DNA from: Lentimicrobium saccharophilum
GTDB lineage: Bacteria > Bacteroidota > Bacteroidia > Bacteroidales > Lentimicrobiaceae
NCBI RefSeq assembly: GCF_001192835.1
Contig: NZ_DF968183.1
Coordinates: forward strand, 1,075,338 to 1,139,337
DNA: 64,000 nucleotides
Reading direction: 5' to 3'
The notes below the pieces were generated by a model that searched no databases, was not told the origin of the DNA, and saw only the letters and a list, made by a program, of their open reading frames with translations. Position numbers and translations under genes: made by a program. Positions 45,718 through 55,053 of this stretch are shown piece by piece. Position 1 is the stretch's first letter. Each line of letters begins with the position of its first letter.

Positions 45718-46263
45718 CTAGCGCTCCAGGGGAAACTTCCTGACGAAGGAAAGCCAGAAAAGCGGTTGATAGCCGCGCAATTCGCCGGTTTCAGTATAAC
45801 TCTCAACCAGGGGGCATACTGCAATGACTTTTTTGGTGATTTTTCCGTTATCCTGGTTCAGGTACCATTCTTCCAGAAACCTCAGCCGTGAAATATCCGA
45901 CAATTGCAATTCGCGTTTGATAACGGTATCGTAATTCTCATATGGTTCGAAAGGCCGCTGAAGGGTGAGCAATTCTGTACGCGTACCCCGTTCAAGAATC
46001 TCCCCTGCCGATAACTGTTTGCTGGTCATCACATCATAAACCTTCACCTTTCCTTCACGGGCGGATGTAATCACCGCCTGCACGAGTTTCTCACGTTTCG
46101 GCCCCTCGAGGTTTTGCACCCACCAGGCCAGGTCTGTTTCGGGTGACTTCAGTGTTACATCATACTGAATTCTCTCGGTCAGCAACTCCCCTTTGCCGCT
46201 TCCGCAGGAGATCAGCAATACACCTGAGAAGATCAGTAAAAAGATAAAGGTCAGTTTTTTCAT
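45718..46263 (-). CDS. PorN/GldN-like lipoprotein
   Basis: 181 residues with lipoprotein signal (MKKLTFIFLLIFSGVLLISC, Cys20). The C-terminal half reads LRFLEEWYLNQDNGKITKKV, VIAVCPLVESYTETGE and PLFWLSFV, which resembles the pattern of GldN/PorN, the periplasmic ring protein of the type IX secretion machinery (EDWYFD, IIGICP, FWVYYPE). It is shorter than PorN (about 280-350) and no other por/gld gene is adjacent, so it is more likely a paralogous lipoprotein than the core component. Confidence 0.6.
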   Translation of the reverse strand: MKKLTFIFLLIFSGVLLISCGSGKGELLTERIQYDVTLKSPETDLAWWVQNLEGPKREKLVQAVITSAREGKVKVYDVMTSKQLSAGEILERGTRTELLTLQRPFEPYENYDTVIKRELQLSDISRLRFLEEWYLNQDNGKITKKVIAVCPLVESYTETGELRGYQPLFWLSFVRKFPLER

Positions 46264-46444
46264 GGCGTTTCAGTTTAAAAATTAGGGGTTCCACTTCCCT
46301 TAATGCAAAAATACCAAACTTATCTTTTACCAGGCTGCAAATCAAAAATCCACGGTGTAAAACTTCCTGAGGGAATCATTTTTCCTTACATTTAAACTTA
46401 TACCTTTGCACAAAATTCAGCACCTGATCAGTTGGGAGACAATC

Positions 46445-48172
46445 ATGAAAAAGGCGGAAAAAACCACGCGCGTTTCTTCAGGGAAACGAAACCCGGAACA
46501 TTTGGTCCTGCCGGGCAAACTGTCGCTTAGTTACCCGCACGCCGCCATTCTGCTGATCCTTACCTTTACTTTTTTACTTTACGCAGGCGCCCTCCGCAAC
46601 GACTTTATGATTGGCTGGGACGACGGGGAATATCTTACGGCCATATCAGGGGAAGGAAGCATCAATGTGCCGGAGATTTTCAGCAGCTTTCACCTGGGCA
46701 TGTACCAGCCGCTTGCCGTGCTGAGTATGGCCATCAATTACAAATTATCCGGCCCTGAGCCTTGGATTTTTATTCTGACCAATATACTGCTGCATCTGAT
46801 GAATACAGCACTGGTATTCCTGCTGATGCGGCGCTGGATGAAAAGCTGGATTGCCGGGGCTATTGTCGCACTGCTGTTTGCCATACATCCCATGCATGTG
46901 GAACCGGTGGTCTGGATTTCGGCCCGAAGCTCGGGCCTTTACGCGCTCTTTTTCCTGCTGGGACTGATTGCCTACGACAAATACACAGACCAGGGTCACA
47001 GCCTCAGGCAATATCTGTATGTTCTGCTCTTTTTTGTGCTTGCCCTGTTCTCCAAATCCATGGCTGCCACCTTCCCGTTAGTGCTGCTGATGGCAGACTA
47101 TCTGAAGCAGAGAAAACTCCGCTGGAGATTATTGACTGAAAAAATCCCGTTTTTTGCGGTTTCAATCATTTTCGGCCTTGTTGCAATCAGGGCCTCCGCA
47201 TCCTTCGGGCATATTACCGTGCTTGAACAGGACTACAACTTTTTTCAGCGGATCTTCCTGATCCTTTACGGTATCTCATTTTACATCCTGAAGCTTTTTG
47301 TACCGCTCAACCTGTCGGCAATATATGCTTACCCTGAAATCAGCGGGGGGAAACTCCCGGCCTATGTATTTTCCTCGGTCATCGTCCTGATTGCAGCAAT
47401 TGCTGTGATCCTTTACCGGCGGAAATACCGCAGGGAGTTTATTTCCGGAGGCATGTTTTTCCTGATTACCATCGGCATGGTCCTTCCATTGTTCTGGTCA
47501 AGGATATTCATCACTGCCGACCGGTATACATATATCCCATACATCGGCTTTTTTATGATTATTGGCCGGTATGCCGCCAATCTTTGGGAAACGCGGAATA
47601 CCATTGACAAAACTACCCGCAGAATGATGCTTTCGGCCTCTGTTTTACTGGTGATTATACTGGGAGCCTCAACCGTTAGCCGGATAACCGTCTGGAAAAA
47701 CACCCCCACCCTGCTCTCAGATGTAATTGACAAAAAACGTTCTGATGCGGATATGGCCCATGGATACTTTTACCTGGGCAATTATTACGATGCTGAAAAC
47801 AATGCAGCGGAGGCCATAAAATATTATGATCTTTCATTAAGCCGTAATCCCTCCTACCTGCTTGCATTGAACAACCGTGGCATTCTGAAAGGCAAATCCG
47901 GCCAGATCAGTACGGCAATTGCCGATTTTGATCAGGCCATCCGCATCAAACCCGATTATGCCGAAGCATGGTACAACCGGGGCATAGCATATTTTCAGGC
48001 CGGCGAACCTGAACACGCCTGCGCCGACTGGAAAGAATCTGCAAGTCATGGTTTTGCACCCGCGCGCCAGGCTATTGGAAGGTATTGCACGGGCGAAAAA
48101 ATACCAGGTCAGTTACAAATACCTGGGATTGAAGATGGAAGCGGGACTATACCCGGCACAAGGGATAACTGA
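46445..48172 (+). CDS. Polytopic membrane glycosyltransferase-like protein with TPR tail
   Basis: 575 residues from the ATG at 46445; the TTG at 46406 lies inside a TAccTTTG box and is unlikely. About ten to twelve hydrophobic helices with the motif FMIGWDDGEYL after the first helix (an acidic DD pair as in GT-C glycosyltransferases) and HPMHVEPVVWISARSSGLYA, typical of TMTC/PMT-like O-mannosyltransferase relatives. The C-terminal 130 residues are TPR repeats (SDADMAHGYFYLGNYYDAEN, YAEAWYNRGIAYFQAGEPEH). The family is inferred; donor and acceptor are unknown. Confidence 0.85.
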   Translation: MKKAEKTTRVSSGKRNPEHLVLPGKLSLSYPHAAILLILTFTFLLYAGALRNDFMIGWDDGEYLTAISGEGSINVPEIFSSFHLGMYQPLAVLSMAINYKLSGPEPWIFILTNILLHLMNTALVFLLMRRWMKSWIAGAIVALLFAIHPMHVEPVVWISARSSGLYALFFLLGLIAYDKYTDQGHSLRQYLYVLLFFVLALFSKSMAATFPLVLLMADYLKQRKLRWRLLTEKIPFFAVSIIFGLVAIRASASFGHITVLEQDYNFFQRIFLILYGISFYILKLFVPLNLSAIYAYPEISGGKLPAYVFSSVIVLIAAIAVILYRRKYRREFISGGMFFLITIGMVLPLFWSRIFITADRYTYIPYIGFFMIIGRYAANLWETRNTIDKTTRRMMLSASVLLVIILGASTVSRITVWKNTPTLLSDVIDKKRSDADMAHGYFYLGNYYDAENNAAEAIKYYDLSLSRNPSYLLALNNRGILKGKSGQISTAIADFDQAIRIKPDYAEAWYNRGIAYFQAGEPEHACADWKESASHGFAPARQAIGRYCTGEKIPGQLQIPGIEDGSGTIPGTRDN

Positions 48173-48227
48173 AAAACGCCCTGTTTTTTCATCCCCTGAT
48201 AGAAAAACAACTTAAAAACCTAATATT

Positions 48228-50093
48228 ATGAGTACCAACGAAATTAACCGGTTTATCACCGAGATTGAACTTTTTAAAGGACTGGGCGCCACAGAAATTG
48301 ATCAGGTCGTTTCAGCTATTGAAACGCGCAAATACATGGCAGGCGAATACCTCTTTCAGGAAAGCGGCCCCAGGGAGGCCATTTTCATGATCTATGAAGG
48401 AGAAGTGGAGTTGATTAAAAAATCTCCTTTCGGAGCGGAGACAAAACTGAGCTATTTCAGCCGCTTCGACTTCCTTGGAGAAGGCTCACTTACGGAAGAA
48501 GCGCCTCACAGCACCAGTGCGCGTGCGAAGCATAAAACCACCGCATTACTGTTGAGCAAGACATTTTTTGCTGAAAACGGCCCTATCGCGCTCAAGATTT
48601 TTTCAAATATTGCCAGGGTGATTTCGCGCAGGATGCGGCAGGCGAATGCCAGGATGATCAGTTCCGCCGCACAGTATGAATCGGGCCGCACCCGCACAGA
48701 GCATGACCTGCTTGGATTCCGTGAAGTTCCTTACGAGTACTATTACGGAATACAGACATTGCGTGCACTCGAAAATTTCAACATATCGGGGGTGCAGCTC
48801 AACTTTTACCCTGTTTTCGCAGAATCGCTGGCCATGGTTAAACTTGCTGCCGCCAAAGCCAACCACGACCTCGGGCTGCTCAGCAAATCCCTGGCTGATG
48901 CCATAGTGCGTGCCTGTAATGAAATCATTAATGGAAAATATACCTTTCATTTTGTTGTTGACATGATTCAGGGCGGGGCGGGTACATCCACCAATATGAA
49001 TGCCAATGAGGTGATTGCGAACCGTGCGCTTGAAATTCTCGGTTATCAGCGGGGACAATATGAATTCTGCCACCCCAACAACCATGTAAACCTTTCACAG
49101 TCAACCAACGACGCTTATCCCACCGCGATCAAAATCGCGTTGATCCGGAGTAACGAAAAACTGGTGGAGGTCCTTACCGAGCTGATCTCTTCGTTTAAAA
49201 TAAAAGCAAATGAATTCGCCCATGTGATCAAGATGGGGCGCACCCAGTTGCAGGATGCAGTACCCATGACCCTGGGACAGGAGTTTGAAGCCTATGCGGT
49301 AATGCTTGAAGAGGAAATTGCCCGGCTGAACCAGAATGTGCAGCTTTTCCTCGAAGTCAATATGGGCGGAACGGCCATTGGTACCGGAATCAATGCCGAT
49401 CCGCGCTACAGCGGCATTGTTATCAATTACCTCCGCGAAATCACCGGAAAACCCATTGTGCTGGCCACCAACCTGGTTGAAGCAACCCAGGACACCGGTG
49501 CATTCATCATGTATTCATCAGCGGTGAAAAGACTTGCCGTCAAACTTTCCAAAATCTCAAACGACCTCAGGCTGCTCTCTTCGGGCCCAAGGGCCGGTTT
49601 CAACGAAATCAACCTTCCGCCCATGCAGCCCGGCAGCACCATTATGCCTGGTAAGGTCAACCCCGTGATTCCGGAAGTGGTGAACCAGATTGCTTTCAAG
49701 GTGATTGGGAATGACCTTACCGTTACCATGGCAGCCGAAGCCGGTCAGCTGGAACTGAACGTGATGGAGCCGATCATCGTGTACAGCCTGTTTGAATCCA
49801 TCGAAATGCTGAAAAACGGCATGAATACGCTGAACCACCGTTGCATTAAAGGCATCACCGCCAATGAAGACCGCTGCCGCGAAATGGTATACAACAGCAT
49901 CGGTCTGGTGACTGCCCTCAACCCGGTGATCGGATATGAAGCAGCTACCAGGCTCGCAAAGGAAGCGCTGGAGAAAAACCGTAGTGTTTACGACCTGGTG
50001 CTCGAACATAAACTCCTGAGCCAGGAAGAACTCAATGAAATCCTCGACCCCAAAAATATGATTGCGCCGAGGATCATGCCCAAACAAGGATAA
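48228..50093 (+). CDS. aspA: Aspartate ammonia-lyase with N-terminal cyclic-nucleotide-binding domain
   Basis: 621 residues. The N-terminal 145 form a cNMP-binding/CRP-like domain (FKGLGATEIDQVV, YLFQESGPREAIFMIYEGEV, DFLGEGSLTEEAP). The phosphate-binding cassette keeps GE, but the usual Arg position reads PHSTS, so cAMP binding may be altered. From about residue 155 the sequence is a complete aspartase: RTEHDLLGFREVPYEYYYGI, SQSTNDAYPTAIKIA, and the fumarase/aspartase signature GSTIMPGKVNP (about 468-478). It interconverts aspartate with fumarate and ammonia. The fusion suggests allosteric control of aspartate breakdown by a nucleotide signal. A single gene 56 bp after the TPR protein gene. 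Confidence 0.95.
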   Translation: MSTNEINRFITEIELFKGLGATEIDQVVSAIETRKYMAGEYLFQESGPREAIFMIYEGEVELIKKSPFGAETKLSYFSRFDFLGEGSLTEEAPHSTSARAKHKTTALLLSKTFFAENGPIALKIFSNIARVISRRMRQANARMISSAAQYESGRTRTEHDLLGFREVPYEYYYGIQTLRALENFNISGVQLNFYPVFAESLAMVKLAAAKANHDLGLLSKSLADAIVRACNEIINGKYTFHFVVDMIQGGAGTSTNMNANEVIANRALEILGYQRGQYEFCHPNNHVNLSQSTNDAYPTAIKIALIRSNEKLVEVLTELISSFKIKANEFAHVIKMGRTQLQDAVPMTLGQEFEAYAVMLEEEIARLNQNVQLFLEVNMGGTAIGTGINADPRYSGIVINYLREITGKPIVLATNLVEATQDTGAFIMYSSAVKRLAVKLSKISNDLRLLSSGPRAGFNEINLPPMQPGSTIMPGKVNPVIPEVVNQIAFKVIGNDLTVTMAAEAGQLELNVMEPIIVYSLFESIEMLKNGMNTLNHRCIKGITANEDRCREMVYNSIGLVTALNPVIGYEAATRLAKEALEKNRSVYDLVLEHKLLSQEELNEILDPKNMIAPRIMPKQG

Positions 50094-50129
50094 ACTGACA
50101 AGTATGCCAGGCAAGGGGAAGAACGGGCA

Positions 50130-50160
50130 TTGCAGGTTGCAGGGCTTTTTGTTACTTTTG
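50130..50160 (+). promoter_or_regulatory. Promoter of the two-component system
   Basis: TTG (50130-50132), 20-nt spacer, TACTTTTG (50153-50160), full match to the Bacteroidota consensus, 15 bp before the ATG at 50176. Confidence 0.75.
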
Positions 50161-50175
50161 TAGAAACGGTTGACC

Positions 50176-51123
50176 ATGACTTTAAAAATCGCCCTGATTC
50201 TTTCCTTTGTCCTTCAGTTTGTGGCTGCCATCATTGCCTTTTCACTTACCAAACGGACAAGGACCAACATCGCCTGGTGGCTGATCTCTTTTGGATTCCT
50301 GCTGATGGCCGTCAGGAGAATCTTTGAATTCTTCCAGATTTCCGATTCAGACAGCCGGCTGATCACCGGCATGCTGAGTACCTGGACCGGCGTACTGATC
50401 TCGGTGCTGATGCTTGGCAGTCTGATCTTTATCAAACGGATCTTCAATATTCAGAAAAGGATGGATGACCTGAGGAAAGCAAATGAATCGAGGGTACTTT
50501 CTGCCATTGTAAGAACCGAAGAAAACGAACGGCTTAATTTTGCCAAGGAATTGCACGACGGACTCGGGCCATTGCTTTCATCGGTCAAGATGGCCGTATC
50601 GTCTGCACACGCAGGAAACAACAGTCCGCAGAACATGGAAGTGATGATCCATGCCGAAAAACTGATCGATGAATCCATCACTTCGCTGAAGGAGATTTCC
50701 AATAAACTGAGTCCGCACGTACTGAATAATTTGGGGCTCAAAAAGGCCGTAAAATCATTTATCACCCATATGTCGCCGGTCGATAACCTGAACATCAGTT
50801 TCGATTCAAACCTGGGTGAAAAGCGATATCCATACAATACCGAGGTGGTGCTATACCGGGTGATCTGTGAACTGATCAACAATTCACTCAAGCATGCCGA
50901 AGCCCGGAACATTTACATAACGCTGATGGATGAAGCGGACGGCATACGGCTCGATTACCTTGACGATGGCATAGGATTCGACAGCAAAATACTGGAAATA
51001 GGTGAAAAAGGCATGGGATTTGCCAATATCCGGTCCAGAATTAAATCGCTGAACGGGACCATTGAAATCTATTCGGTGCCCAATGAAGGCGTCAGGGTGA
51101 ATGTTATAATAGGAAAATCCTGA
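50176..51123 (+). CDS. Sensor histidine kinase, NarL/HisKA_3 type
   Basis: 315 residues from the ATG at 50176 (a TTG at 50170 is in frame but lies closer to the -7 box). Three membrane helices occupy the first about 90 residues, with almost no periplasmic loop. The phospho-acceptor is in FAKELHDGLGPLLSSVKMAV. The ATPase part shows VICELINNSLKHAEARNIYI (N box) and LDYLDDGIGFD, GMGFANIRSRI (G boxes). There is no separate sensor domain, so the signal is probably membrane-related or intracellular. The response regulator gene follows after 2 bp. Confidence 0.93.
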   Translation: MTLKIALILSFVLQFVAAIIAFSLTKRTRTNIAWWLISFGFLLMAVRRIFEFFQISDSDSRLITGMLSTWTGVLISVLMLGSLIFIKRIFNIQKRMDDLRKANESRVLSAIVRTEENERLNFAKELHDGLGPLLSSVKMAVSSAHAGNNSPQNMEVMIHAEKLIDESITSLKEISNKLSPHVLNNLGLKKAVKSFITHMSPVDNLNISFDSNLGEKRYPYNTEVVLYRVICELINNSLKHAEARNIYITLMDEADGIRLDYLDDGIGFDSKILEIGEKGMGFANIRSRIKSLNGTIEIYSVPNEGVRVNVIIGKS

Positions 51124-51125
51124 AA

Positions 51126-51776
51126 ATGAACAACCTGAAACCTTTTTCAGTTTATCTGGTGGACGACCACAAGCTCTTCAGGGAGGGGCTGAGCCTGTTG
51201 CTGAGAAATCTTCCGTATGTAAGTCAGGTTTTCCAGGCTTCGGACGGCGGTGCATTTCTCTCCGGTTTAAATCAGCAACTACCTGAGCTGGTATTTATGG
51301 ACATCAGCATGCCCGGGCTCGACGGTATAGAAACAACCCGGAAAGCGCTTGAAATCTGCCCGGACCTGAAAATCATCGCATTGTCAATGTATGCCGACGA
51401 GGATTATACCTCGCGCATGATCAGCGCGGGAGCCCGCGGGTTTATTCTCAAAAACTCGGGATTGCAGGAGGTGGAAGAATGTATGAAAGCGGTGATGTCG
51501 GGTCACAATTACTTTTCTCCGGAAATTCTGGACGGAATACTGAAAAATATCACCAAAAAGGAGAAACAGCCCCGGAATTCCGAACTATCCGAAAGGGAAA
51601 CCGAAGTGCTCTACCGGATATGCCAGGGACTTTCGAACCAGGAAATTGCCGGGCGGCTGAGAATCAGCAAACGGACGGTGGACAAACACCGCGAAAACCT
51701 GCTGCAGAAAACCGATTGTAAAAATACTGCGGGGCTGGTGATGTTTGCGATCAGAAACGGGATTGTGGAAGTATAA
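51126..51776 (+). CDS. LuxR/NarL-family response regulator
   Basis: 216 residues. Receiver domain with acidic pocket VDDHKLFREGL, phosphorylatable Asp59 in VFMDISMPGLDGIE and the conserved K in GFILKNSG. C-terminal HTH of the LuxR type (LSERETEVLYRICQGLSNQE, IAGRLRISKRTVDKHRENLL). It forms one unit with the kinase and lies 120 bp upstream of the porin-pst operon, which is a candidate target. Confidence 0.96.
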   Translation: MNNLKPFSVYLVDDHKLFREGLSLLLRNLPYVSQVFQASDGGAFLSGLNQQLPELVFMDISMPGLDGIETTRKALEICPDLKIIALSMYADEDYTSRMISAGARGFILKNSGLQEVEECMKAVMSGHNYFSPEILDGILKNITKKEKQPRNSELSERETEVLYRICQGLSNQEIAGRLRISKRTVDKHRENLLQKTDCKNTAGLVMFAIRNGIVEV

Positions 51777-51782
51777 TTTTAC

Positions 51783-51873
51783 TACGCTTTTAGACGTATG
51801 ATTACGCTTTAAAGCTTATTTCGTAATTACGCATAAACACTGTTTCCGGTAAAATGAGTTGGCGCTAATTTTG
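51783..51873 (+). promoter_or_regulatory. Repeated TACGC motifs and -7 box upstream of the porin-pst operon
   Basis: TACGCTTT occurs at 51783-51790 and 51803-51810 (20 bp apart) and TACGCAT at 51828-51834; the last overlaps the palindrome CGTAATTACG (51822-51831). A TAATTTTG box at 51866-51873 fits a -7 element but lacks a TTG at the right distance, as expected for an activator-dependent promoter. This could be the binding site of a phosphate regulator or of the adjacent response regulator. Confidence 0.45.
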
Positions 51874-51896
51874 AATATTCAAAATTATCTCCACTT

Positions 51897-53180
51897 ATGA
51901 AACACGCCTTTAACAGACGGAATCTCGCCCTGATTTTGCTGATATTTGTTTATCAGGGGGTAAATGCACAGTTTTCCGTTGATGCCCAGTTCCGTACCCG
52001 TGGTGAAGTACGCGACGGTTACCAGAAAATAAATCCTGAAGATGCCTCGCCTGCTGCGCTGATCTCTCAGCGGACAAGATTATCCTTTACTTACGAAACC
52101 TCCAGACTCAGGTTGAAGATTGTTCCCCAGGATGTCAGGTTATGGGGAGATCAGGCCAAAATAAGTGCCACCGGGGTTGGTGACAATCCTTCACTGGATC
52201 TTTATGAAGCCTTCGCCGAACTCAGGATATCGGATGCTATGAGCCTGACTGCAGGCCGTCAGGAACTTATTTACGACAACGGCAGGATGCTTGGAAACCG
52301 CAACTGGAATCAGAACGGGATCAGCTATGATGCGCTCGTGCTGAAATACCGCCAGAACGGCTGGAAAATTGACGCCGGTGCTTCCTGGAACACTCTTTCG
52401 GATGCATCATACGGCAACCTTTATCCCAACGCGCGTATAAAATCGCTGAACTATCTGTGGATCAACAAAAAGGTAAGTGAAAAACTGAATCTTTCGTTTC
52501 TCCATATCTCAGCTGGCTACACCAAAACGGATACGACAGATCCGATGAATTTCAGGCATACAAGCGGAATTTACGGAAATTACAGTGGAGAAAAGCTGAA
52601 TTGCCAGGGCAATGCATACTACCAGTATGGTTATAACCGGAAAGGGCATAAACTGAGTGCCACGCTGATAGAAGCCGAGATCAGCCTGAAAACAGGAAAA
52701 CTGACACCCGGCGCCGGGGTCAGCCTTCTTTCGGGAAATGACAAAATGCCTGGTCCCGATGAAACCGATAAGCTCTTCGATCCGCTTTACGGAAACAGAC
52801 ACGGTTTTAACGGGAATATGGACTATTTCACCAATTACCCTGCACAAACCGGGCAGGGTGGTCTGGCCGATTACTATTTATGGCTCGATTACAAATTCTC
52901 GAAGAAAGTTTCAGTAAGAAATACCTTTCATTACTTTAACCTTGCCGGGACCTATCCGGGCACTACCGATGACAAAGCGCTCGGAATTGAAAACGATCTG
53001 ATTCTGAAATACAGGTTCAGTGACTGGGGCAATCTGGAAAGCGGATATATTTTCTTCAATCAGACAGAAACGTTAAAAGAAATTCAGCAAACCGATTCTG
53101 ACAATTTCAATCAGTTTTTCTACGTACAGCTTACGCTTACGCCCAATCTTTTCAAGCAGACAAACTCCACTTTAAAATAA
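51897..53180 (+). CDS. Outer-membrane barrel protein (alginate-export / porin-like)
   Basis: 427 residues with a signal peptide (about 1-24, ending GVNAQ) and alternating amphipathic strands throughout. Phrases such as AQFRTRGEVRDGYQK, SQRTRLSFTYETSRLRLKIV and LTAGRQELIYDNGRMLGNRNW fit the Alginate_exp/OprP-like barrel family. It is separated from pstS by only 6 bp, so it is translated from the same message. Most likely it is the outer-membrane pore feeding phosphate or a phosphate compound to PstS; the alginate label is a family name only. Confidence 0.85.
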   Translation: MKHAFNRRNLALILLIFVYQGVNAQFSVDAQFRTRGEVRDGYQKINPEDASPAALISQRTRLSFTYETSRLRLKIVPQDVRLWGDQAKISATGVGDNPSLDLYEAFAELRISDAMSLTAGRQELIYDNGRMLGNRNWNQNGISYDALVLKYRQNGWKIDAGASWNTLSDASYGNLYPNARIKSLNYLWINKKVSEKLNLSFLHISAGYTKTDTTDPMNFRHTSGIYGNYSGEKLNCQGNAYYQYGYNRKGHKLSATLIEAEISLKTGKLTPGAGVSLLSGNDKMPGPDETDKLFDPLYGNRHGFNGNMDYFTNYPAQTGQGGLADYYLWLDYKFSKKVSVRNTFHYFNLAGTYPGTTDDKALGIENDLILKYRFSDWGNLESGYIFFNQTETLKEIQQTDSDNFNQFFYVQLTLTPNLFKQTNSTLK

Positions 53181-53186
53181 CAGGTC

Positions 53187-54125
53187 ATGAAACGCAGCAT
53201 AATATTGTTTGCAATTGCATCAGCCATAGTGTTATCAGGTTGTGCATCACGGAAAAAGAAAGACAACACCATTACCCTTTCAGGTGCATTTGCACTTTAT
53301 CCCCTCGCTGTTAAATGGACGGAAGAATACAGCAAAATCAATCCCGAAGTGAGGTTCAATGTTTCCGGGGGTGGTGCGGGTAAAGGAATGGCCGATGCGT
53401 TGGCGGGAGCCGTTGACCTAGGCATGTTTTCGCGGGAGATCTCGGCTGAGGAGAAAAGCAAAGGTGTCTGGTGGGTTGGCCTTACCATAGATGCGGTGGT
53501 GCCCACCATCAGCAGTCAGAATCCCTATCTGCCGGTGCTAAGGCAACAGGGGCTTAGCCGCAGCGACTTCAAAGCCATCTTTATTGATAAAACCGCCGTT
53601 GACTGGGGTGAACTGCTGGGCCAGCCTGAAAAAGCCGGGATAACCATATACACCCGCTCCGACGCATGCGGGGCCGCTGAAACCTGGGCCAAATATCTTG
53701 AAGGACATCAGGAAAACCTGGCCGGAATTGGCATTTACGGGGATCCGGGCATGGCCGATGCTGTTGCAAAAGATAAGCTTGGACTGGGATTCAACAATAC
53801 CATATTTGCCTATGACATCAAAACCGGAAAAAAAAGGCCGGGAATGGAAATCGCACCCATTGACATCAATGATAATGGCATGATAGATCCCGAAGAAGAT
53901 TTCTACGAAACGTTCGACGGGATTCTGGAGGCCATTGCCAACGGCGTCTATCCTTCGCCTCCTGCGCGTGAGCTTTACTTTGTCGCAAAAGGGAAACCTC
54001 AGAAACAGGCCACGCTCGATTTCATCCGCTGGTGCCTGACTGAAGGACAGCAGTATGTGAAGGAAGCAGGCTATGTTCCCATCGACAATGAAAAAATCGA
54101 TTCCTATCTGAAAAAACTCGGATAA
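53187..54125 (+). CDS. pstS: Phosphate ABC transporter substrate-binding lipoprotein
   Basis: 312 residues with lipobox VLSGC (Cys19). Phosphate-binding segments of PstS are visible: ITLSGAFALYPLAVKWTEEY, NVSGGGAGKGMADALAGAVD and TIYTRSDACGAAETWAKYL, the last replacing the canonical SGT loop. As a lipoprotein it is anchored in the envelope rather than freely periplasmic. An EF-hand-like calcium loop (IDINDNGMIDPEEDF) sits near residue 230, an unusual addition. First transporter gene after the porin, followed by pstC. Confidence 0.93.
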   Translation: MKRSIILFAIASAIVLSGCASRKKKDNTITLSGAFALYPLAVKWTEEYSKINPEVRFNVSGGGAGKGMADALAGAVDLGMFSREISAEEKSKGVWWVGLTIDAVVPTISSQNPYLPVLRQQGLSRSDFKAIFIDKTAVDWGELLGQPEKAGITIYTRSDACGAAETWAKYLEGHQENLAGIGIYGDPGMADAVAKDKLGLGFNNTIFAYDIKTGKKRPGMEIAPIDINDNGMIDPEEDFYETFDGILEAIANGVYPSPPARELYFVAKGKPQKQATLDFIRWCLTEGQQYVKEAGYVPIDNEKIDSYLKKLG

Positions 54126-54165
54126 TCACCCGCCTGCCAACAGGCACAAAAAGAATTATAAACCT

Positions 54166-55053
54166 ATGCAGTTGCGGCGACAGATCATCGACAAGCTGAA
54201 CGGATTCTGGATGATTACCACCCTGGTAACCATACTGATATTGCCTTTGGTCATCTGCATCGGTTTGTATATCAAGGCTGCTCCCATTTTTGAACAACAT
54301 TCATTTCTGGAGCTGGTTTTCACATCCAAATGGGAGCCTTCGAGGGGGACATTCGGATTCTGGCCATTTATAGCAGGTTCGCTTTATGTAACCCTGCTTT
54401 CATTTCTTTTTACGGCACCCGTCTGCCTTCTGGCAGCCCTCTACCTTACCCAGTTTGCCCCCAGGGCACTTATCCGCATCATGCATCCGGTAATTGATGT
54501 ACTTGCAGGATTGCCCTCTGTAATTTACGGGGTTTGGGGAATACTTGTCATCGTTCCCTTTGTTTCGGCCCTCTCCGTTCCGTTATCAGGGTCCCCGTCA
54601 TCGGGGTATTCGGTGCTCGCAGGGGGCATCGTACTTGCAGTAATGGTCATCCCTTACACCCTCAATATGCTGATCGAAGTGTTCAATACGGTCCCCAGCG
54701 GGCTGAAAGAAGCCTCCCTTTCGCTGGGTGCAACCATGTGGGAATCGGTAAAACATGTCGTCATCAGGGGCAATTACCCCGGCATCATCTCCGCCTATGG
54801 CCTTGGAATTGCCAAGGCATTCGGTGAAACCATCGCGGTGATGATGGTCGTGGGCAACGTGGTTAAAGCATCGGGCAATCCCTTTAATGCGGCTTACCCG
54901 CTGCCGGCCCTGATCGCCAATAATTACGGTGAAATGCTATCCATACCCATGTATGACTCCGCACTGATGTTTGCTGCATTTCTGCTGTTGATCATCATCC
55001 TGGTTATCAATTTATTCTTCAGGTTACTTATCCATAAAACCAAAAGGCTATGA
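54166..55053 (+). CDS. pstC: Phosphate ABC transporter permease PstC
   Basis: 295 residues with six membrane helices. The permease EAA region reads GLKEASLSLGATMWESVKHV, and the PstC-type segments FGFWPFIAGSLYVTLLS and GIAKAFGETIAVMMVVGN are present. It overlaps pstA by 4 bp (ATGA). Confidence 0.95.
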   Translation: MQLRRQIIDKLNGFWMITTLVTILILPLVICIGLYIKAAPIFEQHSFLELVFTSKWEPSRGTFGFWPFIAGSLYVTLLSFLFTAPVCLLAALYLTQFAPRALIRIMHPVIDVLAGLPSVIYGVWGILVIVPFVSALSVPLSGSPSSGYSVLAGGIVLAVMVIPYTLNMLIEVFNTVPSGLKEASLSLGATMWESVKHVVIRGNYPGIISAYGLGIAKAFGETIAVMMVVGNVVKASGNPFNAAYPLPALIANNYGEMLSIPMYDSALMFAAFLLLIIILVINLFFRLLIHKTKRL

